From Palsa-147 sp963771905 (GTDB lineage Bacteria; Acidobacteriota; Terriglobia; Acidiferrales; UBA7541): 64,000 nt of DNA. The DNA lies in contig CAVYVI010000014.1 in NCBI GenBank assembly GCA_963771905.1, positions 496,001 through 560,000 on the forward strand. The letters are read 5' to 3'. A model generated the notes under the pieces. That model searched no databases and was not told where the DNA came from. It saw only the letters and a list, made by a program, of their open reading frames with translations. Shown one piece after another: positions 16,527 through 25,276 of this stretch (position 1 is its first letter; every line of letters starts with the position of its first letter). The position numbers were made by a program, and so were the translations under genes.

Positions 16527-17528
16527 TTACAGATTCACGCGCTTCATCATCGCTTCCGTATAACGCAGCCCCGACGCCACTCCCGGCGGAAAGATTTGCG
16601 CGATGCGCGCCATGTCCGCCGGTGTCAGTTGGATCTCGAGCGCCCCAAGATTCTCTTCCAGTCGATCACGGCGCTTCGTGCCGGGAATCGGCACGATCGT
16701 GTTGCCTTGCGCCAACACCCACGCGAGCGCCAACTGCGACGGCTTGCAGCCCTTCGCGCGCGCGATTTCCTCGACACGTTCGACGAATGCGAGATTGCGC
16801 TTGAAGTTCACGCCCTGAAACCGTGGCGACATTCTCCGGTAGTCGTCTTCCGGAATGTCTTCGTACTTCCGAAACTGTCCGGTGAGGAATCCCCGGCCGA
16901 GCGGACTGTACGCGACGAAGCCGATCCCCAGCTCCCGGCAGGCTTTCAGAATTTCGTCCTCGGGATCGCGCGTCCACAGCGAGTATTCCGTCTGCAGCGC
17001 CGTAATCGTGTATGTGTCGTGCGCTCGCCGAATCGTGTTGGCTCCCGCTTCCGAGAGCCCCAGATACCGGACCTTTCCTTGCTCGATCAGCCGCGACATC
17101 GCTCCCACCGTGTCTTCGATGGGCACTTCGATGTCGACGCGGTGCTGATAGTAGAGATCGATCGTTGAAACCTTCAGGCGGCGCAGGCTCGCTTCGCACG
17201 CCTCTTGCACGTATTCCGGCCGGCCATTCACGCCCAGATACGCGCCTTCTTCCGATCGCATGTTTCCGAATTTCGTCGCGACGATCACCTCGTTCCGCCG
17301 CCCCTTGATCGCCTTGGCCACCAGCTCTTCGTTGTGGCCCACGCCGTACATGTCTGCCGTGTCGAGAAACGTCACCCCCAGATCGATCGCGTGGCGCAGG
17401 GTAGCAAGGCTCTCTTCTTCATTCGGCGTGCCATAGAATTCCGACATCCCCATGCAGCCGAGCCCCTCCGCTGAAACCACCAAAGAGCTTGTTCCCAGTC
17501 GGCGATATTTCATCTCGCTCATGTTCAT
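16527..17528 (-). CDS. Aldo/keto reductase
   Basis: A roughly 333-residue NADPH-dependent oxidoreductase (AKR13/YakC-like). Motifs: YRRLGTSSLVVSAEGLGCMGMSEFYG, the catalytic FLDTADMYGVGHNEEL (Asp and Tyr), ATKFGNM with the catalytic Lys, DLYYQHRVD with the His, and the cofactor segment IVPIPGTKRRDRLEENLGAL. I choose ATG 17528 (MNMSEMKYRRLG), which has GGAG 6 bases upstream; the frame continues to a TTG at 17600, but that would cover the promoter and operator. It is the first gene of the minus-strand efflux operon; detoxifying reductases are common neighbours of such pumps. Confidence 0.92.
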   Translation of the reverse strand: MNMSEMKYRRLGTSSLVVSAEGLGCMGMSEFYGTPNEEESLATLRHAIDLGVTFLDTADMYGVGHNEELVAKAIKGRRNEVIVATKFGNMRSEEGAYLGVNGRPEYVQEACEASLRRLKVSTIDLYYQHRVDIEVPIEDTVGAMSRLIEQGKVRYLGLSEAGANTIRRAHDTYTITALQTEYSLWTRDPEDEILKACRELGIGFVAYSPLGRGFLTGQFRKYEDIPEDDYRRMSPRFQGVNFKRNLAFVERVEEIARAKGCKPSQLALAWVLAQGNTIVPIPGTKRRDRLEENLGALEIQLTPADMARIAQIFPPGVASGLRYTEAMMKRVNL

Positions 17529-17598
17529 TGCGATCTCCATGCTGTGCGGTGGCCGGGGAGTGGCCATTTCCGCCGTCCCCGTCGGCCCACTATTCTTC

Positions 17599-17614
17599 AA
17601 CTAACTGGTTAGTT
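17599..17614. promoter_or_regulatory. Perfect palindrome, candidate TetR operator
   Basis: AACTAAC-TG-GTTAGTT is a perfect 16-bp palindrome (7-bp arms, 2-bp spacer). It overlaps the -10 element of the minus-strand promoter 17611-17639 and lies 71 bp upstream of the aldo/keto reductase start. Size, symmetry and position are those of a TetR-family operator, and a TetR gene is the second gene of the operon. Confidence 0.75.
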
Positions 17615-17639
17615 TATTCAGGGACACGCCCGGTGTCAA
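17611..17639 (-). promoter_or_regulatory. Sigma70-type promoter of the efflux operon
   Basis: Read on the minus strand, TTGACA (17639-17634) is followed after exactly 17 bp by TAAACT (17616-17611). The -35 is consensus. The predicted start falls about 75 bp before the aldo/keto reductase ATG, inside or just after the palindromic operator. Confidence 0.7.
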
Positions 17640-17776
17640 GTCGCGTTGCATGCCCGCCGCCGGCGTTTCTGCTGTGTCACGCGCCGCAAGCGAGCTCCAC
17701 AAGCGCCGCCCTGCGCTTCTGGCGCGGCCTTCTAATCCGCGGTATCATGAAAACGTTCGCGATAGATTCCGCCAGC

Positions 17777-17853
17777 GCGCCCGTAGCTCAGTTGGATAGA
17801 GCGTGTGCCTCCGAAGCACAAGGTCGCAGGTTCGACTCCTGTCGGGCGCGCCA
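17777..17853 (+). tRNA. tRNA-Arg (anticodon CCG)
   Basis: A 77-nt cloverleaf with an encoded CCA. The acceptor stem GCGCCCG pairs with CGGGCGC, the D arm is GCTC...GAGC, the anticodon stem is TGTGC/GCACA around loop CTCCGAA (anticodon CCG, reading CGG), and the T arm has GCAGG-TTCGACT-CCTGT. The plus-strand open frames here are spurious. No direct repeat of its 3' end or integrase gene was seen next to it. Confidence 0.97.
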
Positions 17854-18157
17854 CTTACTCTTGTATTTTGTTTCCGCTGACTTTTGCCGGCAGCCTTTTG
17901 CACGATTCAAGTTCAAGTTTCACAATTGACTCAAACGAGACCGATCAAACTTTCACTCGTCGCGTTTGCCCGTTAATCCGGAGCTAGTCCAATCACGCGG
18001 CGTAAAGCTTCTCCAAGAGGTTCTTACAACTTCCGGAACTCTGCGGAAGACAGCGTAGTGCAACTTTTGCTGAAGCCGAAGATCGCAACCACTGAGGTTG
18101 CCGCTACGCGGCTCGCCAACCGAACGATTTAACTTTAAATGCTCAAGGAAGCGGCCT
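17854..18157. other. Gene-free stretch between tRNA-Arg and the following minus-strand gene
   Basis: About 300 bp downstream of the tRNA in which I see no credible coding frame, terminator or integration remnant. The next gene is on the minus strand and ends at 18158, so this is a convergent interval. Confidence 0.5.
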
Positions 18158-19897
18158 CTAGTGGGACAGCGCCGCGCCGTTCGGTTGGTCCACCCGGCGC
18201 CAGCAGTCGTACAAATACTGCCAGTGTTCTCTTGTCCCGTCGCCGCGAGTCACGATGGCCGAGCGTTTCAACTCATCGGCGTAGCGAATCTTGAACCTGC
18301 CGGCCGGTGTCGCGCCGCCATTCAGCCACTGGCGCGCTTCTTCCTCCGAATGAATCTCGCCGTCGGCCAGCGCAGCAGACGTGGCGCTGTGCCTAACCTG
18401 CTGCAACAGGCATGCTGTCGTAGCTTCGCAGCACGATTCCGAAGATGCCCCGCGGCTCGGGGACCGGCTGCCGAGGCTGCCTATTGTATGGTCCAGCATT
18501 TCCTTCTGATCGTTCGGAGCAGGCAACGTGCTCCAGTACCGGAGCAGCGGTAACGCTGCTGGATCGCGCAGAGTTTGCAAAATCCACCAGTTCTGGTTCC
18601 GCTCCGGCAGCATGTTGAAGACCCGCAGCAAGCGGCGTGTATCATCGCCCGAAGTGAACTCCGCCAAGTGATAGATCATGTGGTTCAACACCACCGCGTC
18701 CCGCGGCCGCGCGCCAGCCTCGAGCCAATCCAGCATTGCGTCGAGATCCGTCTGCTCCATCGCCGGGCGCCCTTGCGCATCGTCGTATTCGAGCACCACC
18801 AAAACATCCGCCGGAATCCAGATGTCCCAGTAGTTCCGATATTCGCGCCCCTGCCGCGTTTCGAGGTTGCCGTTCAACAACTCCCACTGTACGTACTGCG
18901 CCGTGTCCGTCTTGAGCAGATCGAGCGCCGCCGGCGCAAACTTTCCGCCCCATCGGCCGAAGGCATTGATCACGATCTGGTGCCGCTCCCACACGTTTGG
19001 CGTCCTTCGCGCCAGCCGCTTCCAGTAATCCACGGTTTCCGCCGATCGCAGACCGAGCGATTTCAGCGCAATCACGTGCTCCATCATTTCGCAGGTGGCC
19101 TTATTTTTGCGGGCGATATCCTCCAGCGCTTGTAACTCTGCCGCTTCCTTGTTCGAATCGGGATTCGGTGAAAAAAATCCCAGCCAGTACGCCGCCATGA
19201 TGCTCCGCTGATCGCATCCGCCCTGAACGATCGACCTGAGATTGTCTTGCGTTCGCTGAGCGGGAGGCACCAGCTTCCAGCGATCGTGAATGTCGGAAAG
19301 CACCGGATAATCCTCGTCGGCCAACGTCGTTTCCGCAAGATTGCGATCCTGCCCCTTTTCGGCGTATTGCTGAATGATGCTCATGGCGCGCGGCGTTCCT
19401 ATATTGCGCAGCGCTGAGAGCACCACGGCCTGCTTGTACCTGCTTCCGGTCCATGCGTGTTTCTCGAGAACGTCGACGGCGCGCTCCTGGTTTCCGCTCA
19501 TCACCATGGCGTACACCATCGTCATCAGCGTTTCCTTTCCGCGAAAACTGGGAAGGCCGGAGAGCGGCTGAAACGGAGTGCCGTCACTTACGAGGTGACT
19601 CAAAAGGCCGTCGAGTAGTTCGTCGTAAGAAATCAACGTTGGTTCGTTCCGCCCTAAAACGAGCAGCGCGGAACGCGCTAAAATCTCTGTCGTGTAATCC
19701 GTATCGCCGCTTTCGGCGACCCTGCGAATCTCCTCAACGGTAATATCCTGTGGCACGCCGATTTGAATCGTGCGGAGAAGGCGTCGCGGCAGCGGCTCGT
19801 GCGCCGCCGCGCGAAGTGGACTGCAAAGCGCTATTAGGAGAGCTGACGCCGAGAACGCGAGCGTCAATCCTCGGCCGCGCACAGTAGACAACTTCAA
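18158..19897 (-). CDS. Secreted protein of unknown function
   Basis: A roughly 579-residue protein with a Sec signal peptide (LTLAFSASALLIALCSPLRAAAHEP, cleavage expected near residue 33). The mature part is mostly helical with tandem-helix character (for example IQIGVPQDITVEEIRRVAESGD, ERAVDVLEKHAWTGSRYKQAVVLSALRNIG), suggesting HEAT-like repeats; no family was recognised. The TTG at 19897 overlaps the stop of the SIMPL-like gene as TTGA, indicating translational coupling. The frame is open to 20113, but the upstream part lies inside the preceding gene and the signal peptide argues for 19897. Probably periplasmic; its partner is the SIMPL-like protein. Confidence 0.7.
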   Translation of the reverse strand: MKLSTVRGRGLTLAFSASALLIALCSPLRAAAHEPLPRRLLRTIQIGVPQDITVEEIRRVAESGDTDYTTEILARSALLVLGRNEPTLISYDELLDGLLSHLVSDGTPFQPLSGLPSFRGKETLMTMVYAMVMSGNQERAVDVLEKHAWTGSRYKQAVVLSALRNIGTPRAMSIIQQYAEKGQDRNLAETTLADEDYPVLSDIHDRWKLVPPAQRTQDNLRSIVQGGCDQRSIMAAYWLGFFSPNPDSNKEAAELQALEDIARKNKATCEMMEHVIALKSLGLRSAETVDYWKRLARRTPNVWERHQIVINAFGRWGGKFAPAALDLLKTDTAQYVQWELLNGNLETRQGREYRNYWDIWIPADVLVVLEYDDAQGRPAMEQTDLDAMLDWLEAGARPRDAVVLNHMIYHLAEFTSGDDTRRLLRVFNMLPERNQNWWILQTLRDPAALPLLRYWSTLPAPNDQKEMLDHTIGSLGSRSPSRGASSESCCEATTACLLQQVRHSATSAALADGEIHSEEEARQWLNGGATPAGRFKIRYADELKRSAIVTRGDGTREHWQYLYDCWRRVDQPNGAALSH

Positions 19898-20706
19898 GGT
19901 TTCTCGTCTTCGGTGTGATACGTCAGGTTTGCAAATCCTTCGAGGTGAACCGTTAAGTTCCCGAGGAGGTCCGGAGGATCGGCTGAGTGCTGCCCTCGAT
20001 TCACGTTCCATTGCCAGGGAGCGCTGTTGCCGTCTGGGCGCATCAGCGTCTCCTTTGACCGCATGTTGAATGCTTGCAGCTCTAGGCTTACCGGAGGCGG
20101 TCGGCTTGCGCAATCTTTATCGGAGCCCGCTGTCGCGCACCACTGTTTCCACGCTTCGGTCGTGCAGCGCTTCTCAAAGTCGTTCATTCTTGCGTCAAAG
20201 TCGCTGATCCGGAACCGAATCACCGCCTCGCGGCGATTGTAATTGTTCAAGACATTGTCGCCGAAACGGTCCATGCCTAGCTCGATCAGTTTCTGCAAAA
20301 TCGCGTCAACCGGAGCTACCGCGGGGAACGTAGCCTGCAACCGCTGGATGACCTGAAAAGGTGGCTCGGAGTCTTCTCTGCCGGGTTGAGGATTCTTGAG
20401 CGTGCGCACCCGCTCCAACATCTGAAGTTCGCCATGCTTCTCCGCCACGTAACTGCGCATCAAGGCGAGCTGCTTTTCGAGCTGTTCAACCGCGTCGGTG
20501 GGCTTGAGAGCGGAACTCGATACGCCTCCCACAATCACAGCCGTGTCCGGCGAAATTTCCATCGCGCAGGTCCCGGTTATCGGGAAGTAGGGTTGTGGCG
20601 AAAACTGGGCTTTCGCTTCTACCGCCTGTGCGGATGTCGCGGGAGTCAATAAGCCAGTAACCGCGAGCGCCGCTCCGAGGGCGAAGCATGTGGCGCCGAA
20701 TCTCAT
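19894..20706 (-). CDS. Exported SIMPL-domain-like (DUF541) protein
   Basis: A roughly 270-residue exported protein. Signal peptide: MRFGATCFALGAALAVTG...SAQA. The mature start ITGTCAMEISPDTAVIVGGVSS, followed by DAVEQLEKQLALMRSYV, resembles the SIMPL/YggE fold, where a signature strand is followed by a long helix; later VIRFRISDFDARMNDF fits its second repeat. The similarity is moderate. The start could also be ATG 20715; the frame is open to 20766. It is coupled to the secreted protein downstream by a TTGA overlap and lies about 130 bp after the hybrid histidine kinase on the same strand. Confidence 0.65.
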   Translation of the reverse strand: MRFGATCFALGAALAVTGLLTPATSAQAVEAKAQFSPQPYFPITGTCAMEISPDTAVIVGGVSSSALKPTDAVEQLEKQLALMRSYVAEKHGELQMLERVRTLKNPQPGREDSEPPFQVIQRLQATFPAVAPVDAILQKLIELGMDRFGDNVLNNYNRREAVIRFRISDFDARMNDFEKRCTTEAWKQWCATAGSDKDCASRPPPVSLELQAFNMRSKETLMRPDGNSAPWQWNVNRGQHSADPPDLLGNLTVHLEGFANLTYHTEDEKP

Positions 20707-20837
20707 TGTCACCATTCTTCTCGGCGAGCAGCCTGGTGTCAACAACCGCCTTGATGGGGATTTCAACGACAGTAAACTCCGATGCCTTGCGAAATCGCGG
20801 CACGCGTCCGTTCCAACGCATGCAAACGGAAAAGGAT

Positions 20838-23231
20838 TTACGTTCCGCTGCGAAGCGCAACCGTGCGCGCCGCCGTCGCTATCGCCGCGTACTTATCGAG
20901 GATATCGTCGAGTTCTTGCGGGCGGATGGGTTTCGTCAGATAGCCGTCCATCCCCGCGGCTAGACATCGCTCCTGATCGCCTTTCATCGCATGTGCCGTC
21001 AAAGCAACGACGCGCTGATGCCCGCCTGTGAGGTTTTCTTTTTCTCGAAGCTTGGTAGTTGCCTCCATACCGCTCATTTCCGGCATTTGTACATCCATCA
21101 GAACCAGGTCAAAACTTTCCTTTTCCAGCGCTTCGAGCGCTTCGCGGCCGTTCGCCACAACGACAACGCGGTGGCCTCTTTTCTCCAGTAAGCGTGTCGC
21201 CAAACGTTGATTCACAATGTTGTCTTCCGCAACCAATATGCGCAGGACTTCCGAGGGGTCGCGTGCATCGTGCAGCGAATAACGTGTGATCAATGGAATC
21301 GCGCCGTGCTGTTCGCGTGCGCCAAGAATTCGAGCGACGGCCTCGCGCAGTTCCGATTGCCGGATCGGTTTCAACAAATAGGCAGACACACCCAATTCCT
21401 TGCAGCGGTCAGCGTCTCCTCGATGTCCCGCCGAGGTGAGCATCATGATGGTTGCCGCGGATAATTCCGGCATCCGCCGGATTCGCTCGATCAGCTCGAA
21501 GCCGTCCATCTCCGGCATGTGCATGTCAGTAAGAATCAAGGCGTAGGGTTCTGCGGCCTCCCGGCCGGCAGTTAACTCGGCGAGAGCCTCCTCTCCACTC
21601 TCCACGGATTTCGATTTCATCTCCCAGCGACGGAACATCCCCTCGAGCACCCGTCGGTTCGTGCGGTTGTCGTCTACGACCAGGACTTTGACACCTCGTA
21701 AAATCTCGGGTGGCGCAATCGTTCCGATTCGCACCTTCTTCTCGGAGCTCTTGAACTGCACCGTAAAGTGGAATTGGGTTCCTTGGCCAACCTGGCTTTC
21801 AAGCCAGATCTTGCCCCCCATCATGTTTACCAGGCGCAATGAGATCGTTAGACCCAGGCCGGTCCCACCGTACTTGCGAGTTGTGGATGTGTCCGCTTGA
21901 GTGAAAGGATCAAATATTAGCTTTTGCTTTTCCGGAGGGATGCCGACCCCGGTGTCCGATACGGTAAAGTGCAACAGACGATTGTCGCGGTCTTCGGATT
22001 CCAGTTGCACCGTAAGAGCTACTTCACCTACGTCAGTGAACTTGATCGCATTACCCACGAGGTTGACGACGATTTGACGCAGCCGGCTGGAATCGCCTCG
22101 CACTACCTCGGGAACTTCGGGCCTGATCTCACAAAGAAGTTCCAATCCCTTTTCATCGCCGCGCAACGCCAGCGTCTTCAGCGTCGCCTCCAAACAATCG
22201 CGCAAGTTGAAATCTGCCGTCTCCAAATCAATCTTGCCCGCTTCGATCTTTGAGAAGTCGAGAATGTCGTTGATCACAGTGAGCAGGGATTCCGATGACA
22301 TTTTTACCGTCTGGAGATATTCCCGCTGTTCCGAGGTGAGGTCCGTGTCCAGCGCCAGGTCGGTCATGCCCATGACTCCGTTGAGCGGAGTGCGAATCTC
22401 ATGGCTCATGTTGGCAAGAAACTCACTCTTGGCCTGGCTGGCTTTCTCAGCCAGATCCCGCGCCTTCTCGAATTCTTCGGTACGTTTTTGAACGCGGAGT
22501 TCAAGTTCATCATTCGCGCCTTGGAGGGCGCGGTCGCGCTGCTGGATCTGCTCGAGCATTTGATTGAACGAGCGAATCACTTCTCCGATTTCGTCCGTTC
22601 CGCGCGGTATCGCACGAAGAGTGTAGTTCTCTTCCCGAGAAACCCTGCCGGCCACTTCCGCCAGTTGCAGCATCGGTTTCGTGATGACTTGAAGAAAACG
22701 CGCGGAAATCAAATAGGTAGCAACTATGGAAATCAGGAGCACGAGGCTTGCGATCTTAGCGTATTCCAACATCGTGGCGCGGAAGCCGCTCAAGTCGGAA
22801 ACGATCGCGATGGAACCCGTTTCCTCTCCATTCAATGACACCGCCCGAAACAGTGTCAGAGACTCACGTCCAAAATGTGCCCCGTCACTCTGCCGTACGG
22901 GCGTCTTGAAATCCGGGCCGAGATCGGCCCGACGATATTCAGCGAAGACGTTGCCATGGATGTCGTACAGGCAGGCACCCAGAACTTGGTGTTCCGCTTT
23001 CAGCGCTCCCAGCATGTCTTGCGCGGTCTTCGGGTCATCGAATGCCAGTGACGCCGCTGTATTCGAGCCCAACGTGTCGGCGAGCGTGGAAAGTTCTCTC
23101 GAGATACCGGCCCGAAAGCTCGCGCGTTCGTAAATTCCGAATCCAACCGAGGCGAGAATGAGCGCGAAGAAGCTTGCAGAAACTATCAAGAGAGCCAGTT
23201 TTCTTTGTATGGATGCATCTTCGAAGAGCAT
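20838..23231 (-). CDS. Hybrid sensor histidine kinase with two receiver domains
   Basis: A 797-residue membrane sensor kinase. Two transmembrane segments (about 11-33 and 158-178) enclose a periplasmic CHASE8-like domain. Then come a HAMP domain (about 180-232), a coiled coil, HisKA with the phospho-accepting His in FLANMSHEIRTPLNGVMG (about 272-285), HATPase_c with NLVGNAIKFTD, DTGVGIP and YGGTGLGLTI, and two receivers: KVLVVDDNRTNRRVL...LILTDMHMPEMDGFEL (about 515-630) and RILVAEDNIVNQRLA...DLVLMDVQMPEMSGMEA (about 665-780). No DNA-binding output or Hpt is present. The YfiR gene lies 10 bp upstream and a TonB receptor before that, an arrangement recurrent in several phyla; GGAG precedes ATG 23231. 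Confidence 0.94.
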   Translation of the reverse strand: MLFEDASIQRKLALLIVSASFFALILASVGFGIYERASFRAGISRELSTLADTLGSNTAASLAFDDPKTAQDMLGALKAEHQVLGACLYDIHGNVFAEYRRADLGPDFKTPVRQSDGAHFGRESLTLFRAVSLNGEETGSIAIVSDLSGFRATMLEYAKIASLVLLISIVATYLISARFLQVITKPMLQLAEVAGRVSREENYTLRAIPRGTDEIGEVIRSFNQMLEQIQQRDRALQGANDELELRVQKRTEEFEKARDLAEKASQAKSEFLANMSHEIRTPLNGVMGMTDLALDTDLTSEQREYLQTVKMSSESLLTVINDILDFSKIEAGKIDLETADFNLRDCLEATLKTLALRGDEKGLELLCEIRPEVPEVVRGDSSRLRQIVVNLVGNAIKFTDVGEVALTVQLESEDRDNRLLHFTVSDTGVGIPPEKQKLIFDPFTQADTSTTRKYGGTGLGLTISLRLVNMMGGKIWLESQVGQGTQFHFTVQFKSSEKKVRIGTIAPPEILRGVKVLVVDDNRTNRRVLEGMFRRWEMKSKSVESGEEALAELTAGREAAEPYALILTDMHMPEMDGFELIERIRRMPELSAATIMMLTSAGHRGDADRCKELGVSAYLLKPIRQSELREAVARILGAREQHGAIPLITRYSLHDARDPSEVLRILVAEDNIVNQRLATRLLEKRGHRVVVVANGREALEALEKESFDLVLMDVQMPEMSGMEATTKLREKENLTGGHQRVVALTAHAMKGDQERCLAAGMDGYLTKPIRPQELDDILDKYAAIATAARTVALRSGT

Positions 23232-23241
23232 TTCTTCTCCG

Positions 23242-23877
23242 CTAACTGTGGTTTCCGATGACGTTTTTTGCCAGAAGCAGCAGCCGTGAGCTGATCTTGA
23301 GTTTTGCCCGCTCGGCTGCTTCCATATTGATTTCGAAGCGAACCTTGTTGCTCTCCACGGAAAAACCGATCATTCCGCCCTGCTTTACGAAATCATTGGT
23401 TTCGCCAACGGTCAACACGGCGTCGTTTTTCAATCCTGCGATGAGAACCGGAACGTCACTTCGCTCACTGCCGCTCACAAAGAGCACTTGACACCCTTGA
23501 ATTTCCCGCGCTTCCTTGAAGTGCCGCACGCGAAGCGCGTGAGTTCCGATCGATTTTCCTTCCACCGTAGCTTCCAAATCGCCGTGAAACGGGTCCTTGC
23601 CCACTGTGCATAGCGTCAGCGGATTTTTCTCATCGCCCAGTGCTTCCGGAGGCCAATCCACGAGCTGCGCAAAATGAAAAAGAAACGCCGCCTTTACGCG
23701 GTATTCTTCCGTTTGAATTTGAGCGTGAGCGGCATCCACAACAGCAATCAAAAGGACCAGAAACGCGATCGCGATGAAAAACGTTGGCACTGCGTGAGTT
23801 CTTCCACCTCTGAGCGCAGCTGCGCTGAGATGGCTCTTTGCAGTTTGCGCGCGCGATATGCGGGACGGACAATTCAC
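23242..23877 (-). CDS. YfiR-family (DUF4154) periplasmic protein
   Basis: A 211-residue exported protein. After a hydrophobic signal segment (about 32-52: FFIAIAFLVLLIAVVDAAHA), the mature part begins EEYRVKAAFLFHFAQLVDWPPEAL, the YfiR signature, and continues LTLCTVGKDPF, CQVLFVSGSERSD, VLTVGETNDFVKQGGMIGF and KVRFEINMEAAERAKLKISSRLLLLAK. YfiR-type proteins act as periplasmic partners of membrane signalling proteins. The GTG at 23877 is the only start that gives the signal peptide. It lies 10 bp before the kinase gene, so a sensory pair is likely. Confidence 0.92.
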   Translation of the reverse strand: MNCPSRISRAQTAKSHLSAAALRGGRTHAVPTFFIAIAFLVLLIAVVDAAHAQIQTEEYRVKAAFLFHFAQLVDWPPEALGDEKNPLTLCTVGKDPFHGDLEATVEGKSIGTHALRVRHFKEAREIQGCQVLFVSGSERSDVPVLIAGLKNDAVLTVGETNDFVKQGGMIGFSVESNKVRFEINMEAAERAKLKISSRLLLLAKNVIGNHS

Positions 23878-23899
23878 GTAGGCACTCTCTTCAGAATTT

Positions 23900-25276
23900 C
23901 TAACTCAGTCTTGCGTAGGCACTGCGTTTGATGAAATTTGTGTCGCCCGTTCCTTGATCGCTAATGAATTCGACATGGACATTTCGGACGAGATTCTGTC
24001 CGACCAGACTTGCCGATAGATTCTCGCCGAGACGCCACGATAGCTGCGTGTCGACCCTCGTGTACGACGCGACGTTCGGATCCGAAAGGCGCACGACGAA
24101 ATTCGCGCTCGCGTCCCACGCAACGTCGTGCGCCGGGCTCAGATGGGAATCCACACGTGCCCAATGCTCCGGAGTGCTTCCTTCCGTCTCCGGAACAGTC
24201 GTGGTGTCTTCGCTCGCGGGATCGACATGCAAATGGATTTCCTGGAACGCATATCCCGGAGTGAGCGTCCAACGGTCGGTAACCTTCCAGTTTGCGAACA
24301 TCTTGAGTCCCGACGTTTCCCCGTTCATCAGGTTTTCATACACGAGCGGCATGACGATATGAGGGGGCGCCGGTGTCGTCTCAAAAAAGGGCGGCTGCGG
24401 CTCCGTCGATTGAAGCTGATTGTAGGAATTGGAATAGGCGGCAACATCCACTGACAGTCTTTCAAACGGCTGTGTTCGGTAACCAGCTTCGTAGGCCACC
24501 AGCTCCTCGTTCTGAAATGCCGGGTTCCCAACAATTCGGACTAGGACGGGAGGGCCGCCAGGTGGAACGAAACCGTTTACTGTCAGATTTGAAGCCGTGT
24601 CGAGGCTGGATGTAGTTCGAAGCGGCCTGGAAATCGCCGCCCACACCATTTGGTGTTCGTGCAAAGCCCACATCGCACGGACTGTGGGCATGATTCCAAA
24701 TCCCGTGTAGTAGTTGTGCTCGATCTTTGTCCCTACCGTCACCGGCAATTTGTCCGGGATCAACGCGAATTCGTCTTGCATGAAGGGGCTGAAAAGCTGT
24801 GTGTTGAGGTTCGCGGGATTCAGGGAAAAGAACAGGTCACCGTCGGATGTCGACGACGAGTAGCGGTATCCAACGCCCCATAGGATGTCTTGGCGTTCGC
24901 CCCAGCGAATGTGGTGGTCGAAATCAACGTCCAGCGTATTCCGCGCTGCATGCAGGTCGCTATCTCGGCGATAGCGATCGAAGGAGACTTGGAGCGATGG
25001 ATCGGATCGATCTGAGTAACGATGATTCCAGTCCGCCTGAATGAATCCGCCGCCCAAATTCGATTCGGAGAAGGCGGTTTGTACGGCTGGCGAAGCAATG
25101 AATTCAACCTCGCCGTTGATATCGCCAACCCGCCCGTCGTACAAGTCCCCTGTGACGGTCAAATCGTCACTTGGGGAAAGCTCGCTGTCCGTCCGAAATC
25201 CGCCGCGAATCGTCATGTTTCTGCCTCTCGATCTCTTACTTGCGACGTCTGTCCCCGTCTTTCGCGCCGCTGACAC
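23900..25276 (-). pseudogene. TonB-dependent receptor, beta-barrel part only (probable 5'-truncated gene)
   Basis: 458 codons encode strands of an outer-membrane TonB receptor: LTVTGDLYDGRVGD, a run of amphipathic strands (QADWNHRYSDRSDPSLQVSFDRY, FMQDEFALIPDKLPVTVGTKIEHNYYTGF), GNPAFQNEELVAYEAGYRTQPF and the terminal DTQLSWRLGENLSASLVGQNLVRNVHVEF. There is no signal peptide, TonB box or plug domain. The sequence immediately upstream, in any minus frame, is short and stop-interrupted and shows no plug motif. The usual receptor in this cluster type would be about 200 residues longer at the N-terminus. Either the gene has lost its 5' part, or an assembly or frameshift problem hides it. Confidence 0.65.

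Noticed and set aside
17489..17929. A 146-codon plus-strand ORF over the tRNA-Arg
   Set aside because: It covers a clear cloverleaf tRNA and the efflux promoter region and has no protein similarity.
17777..18157. tRNA-Arg as an integration site for a mobile element
   Set aside because: No integrase, no repeat of the tRNA 3' end and no atypical genes were found nearby.
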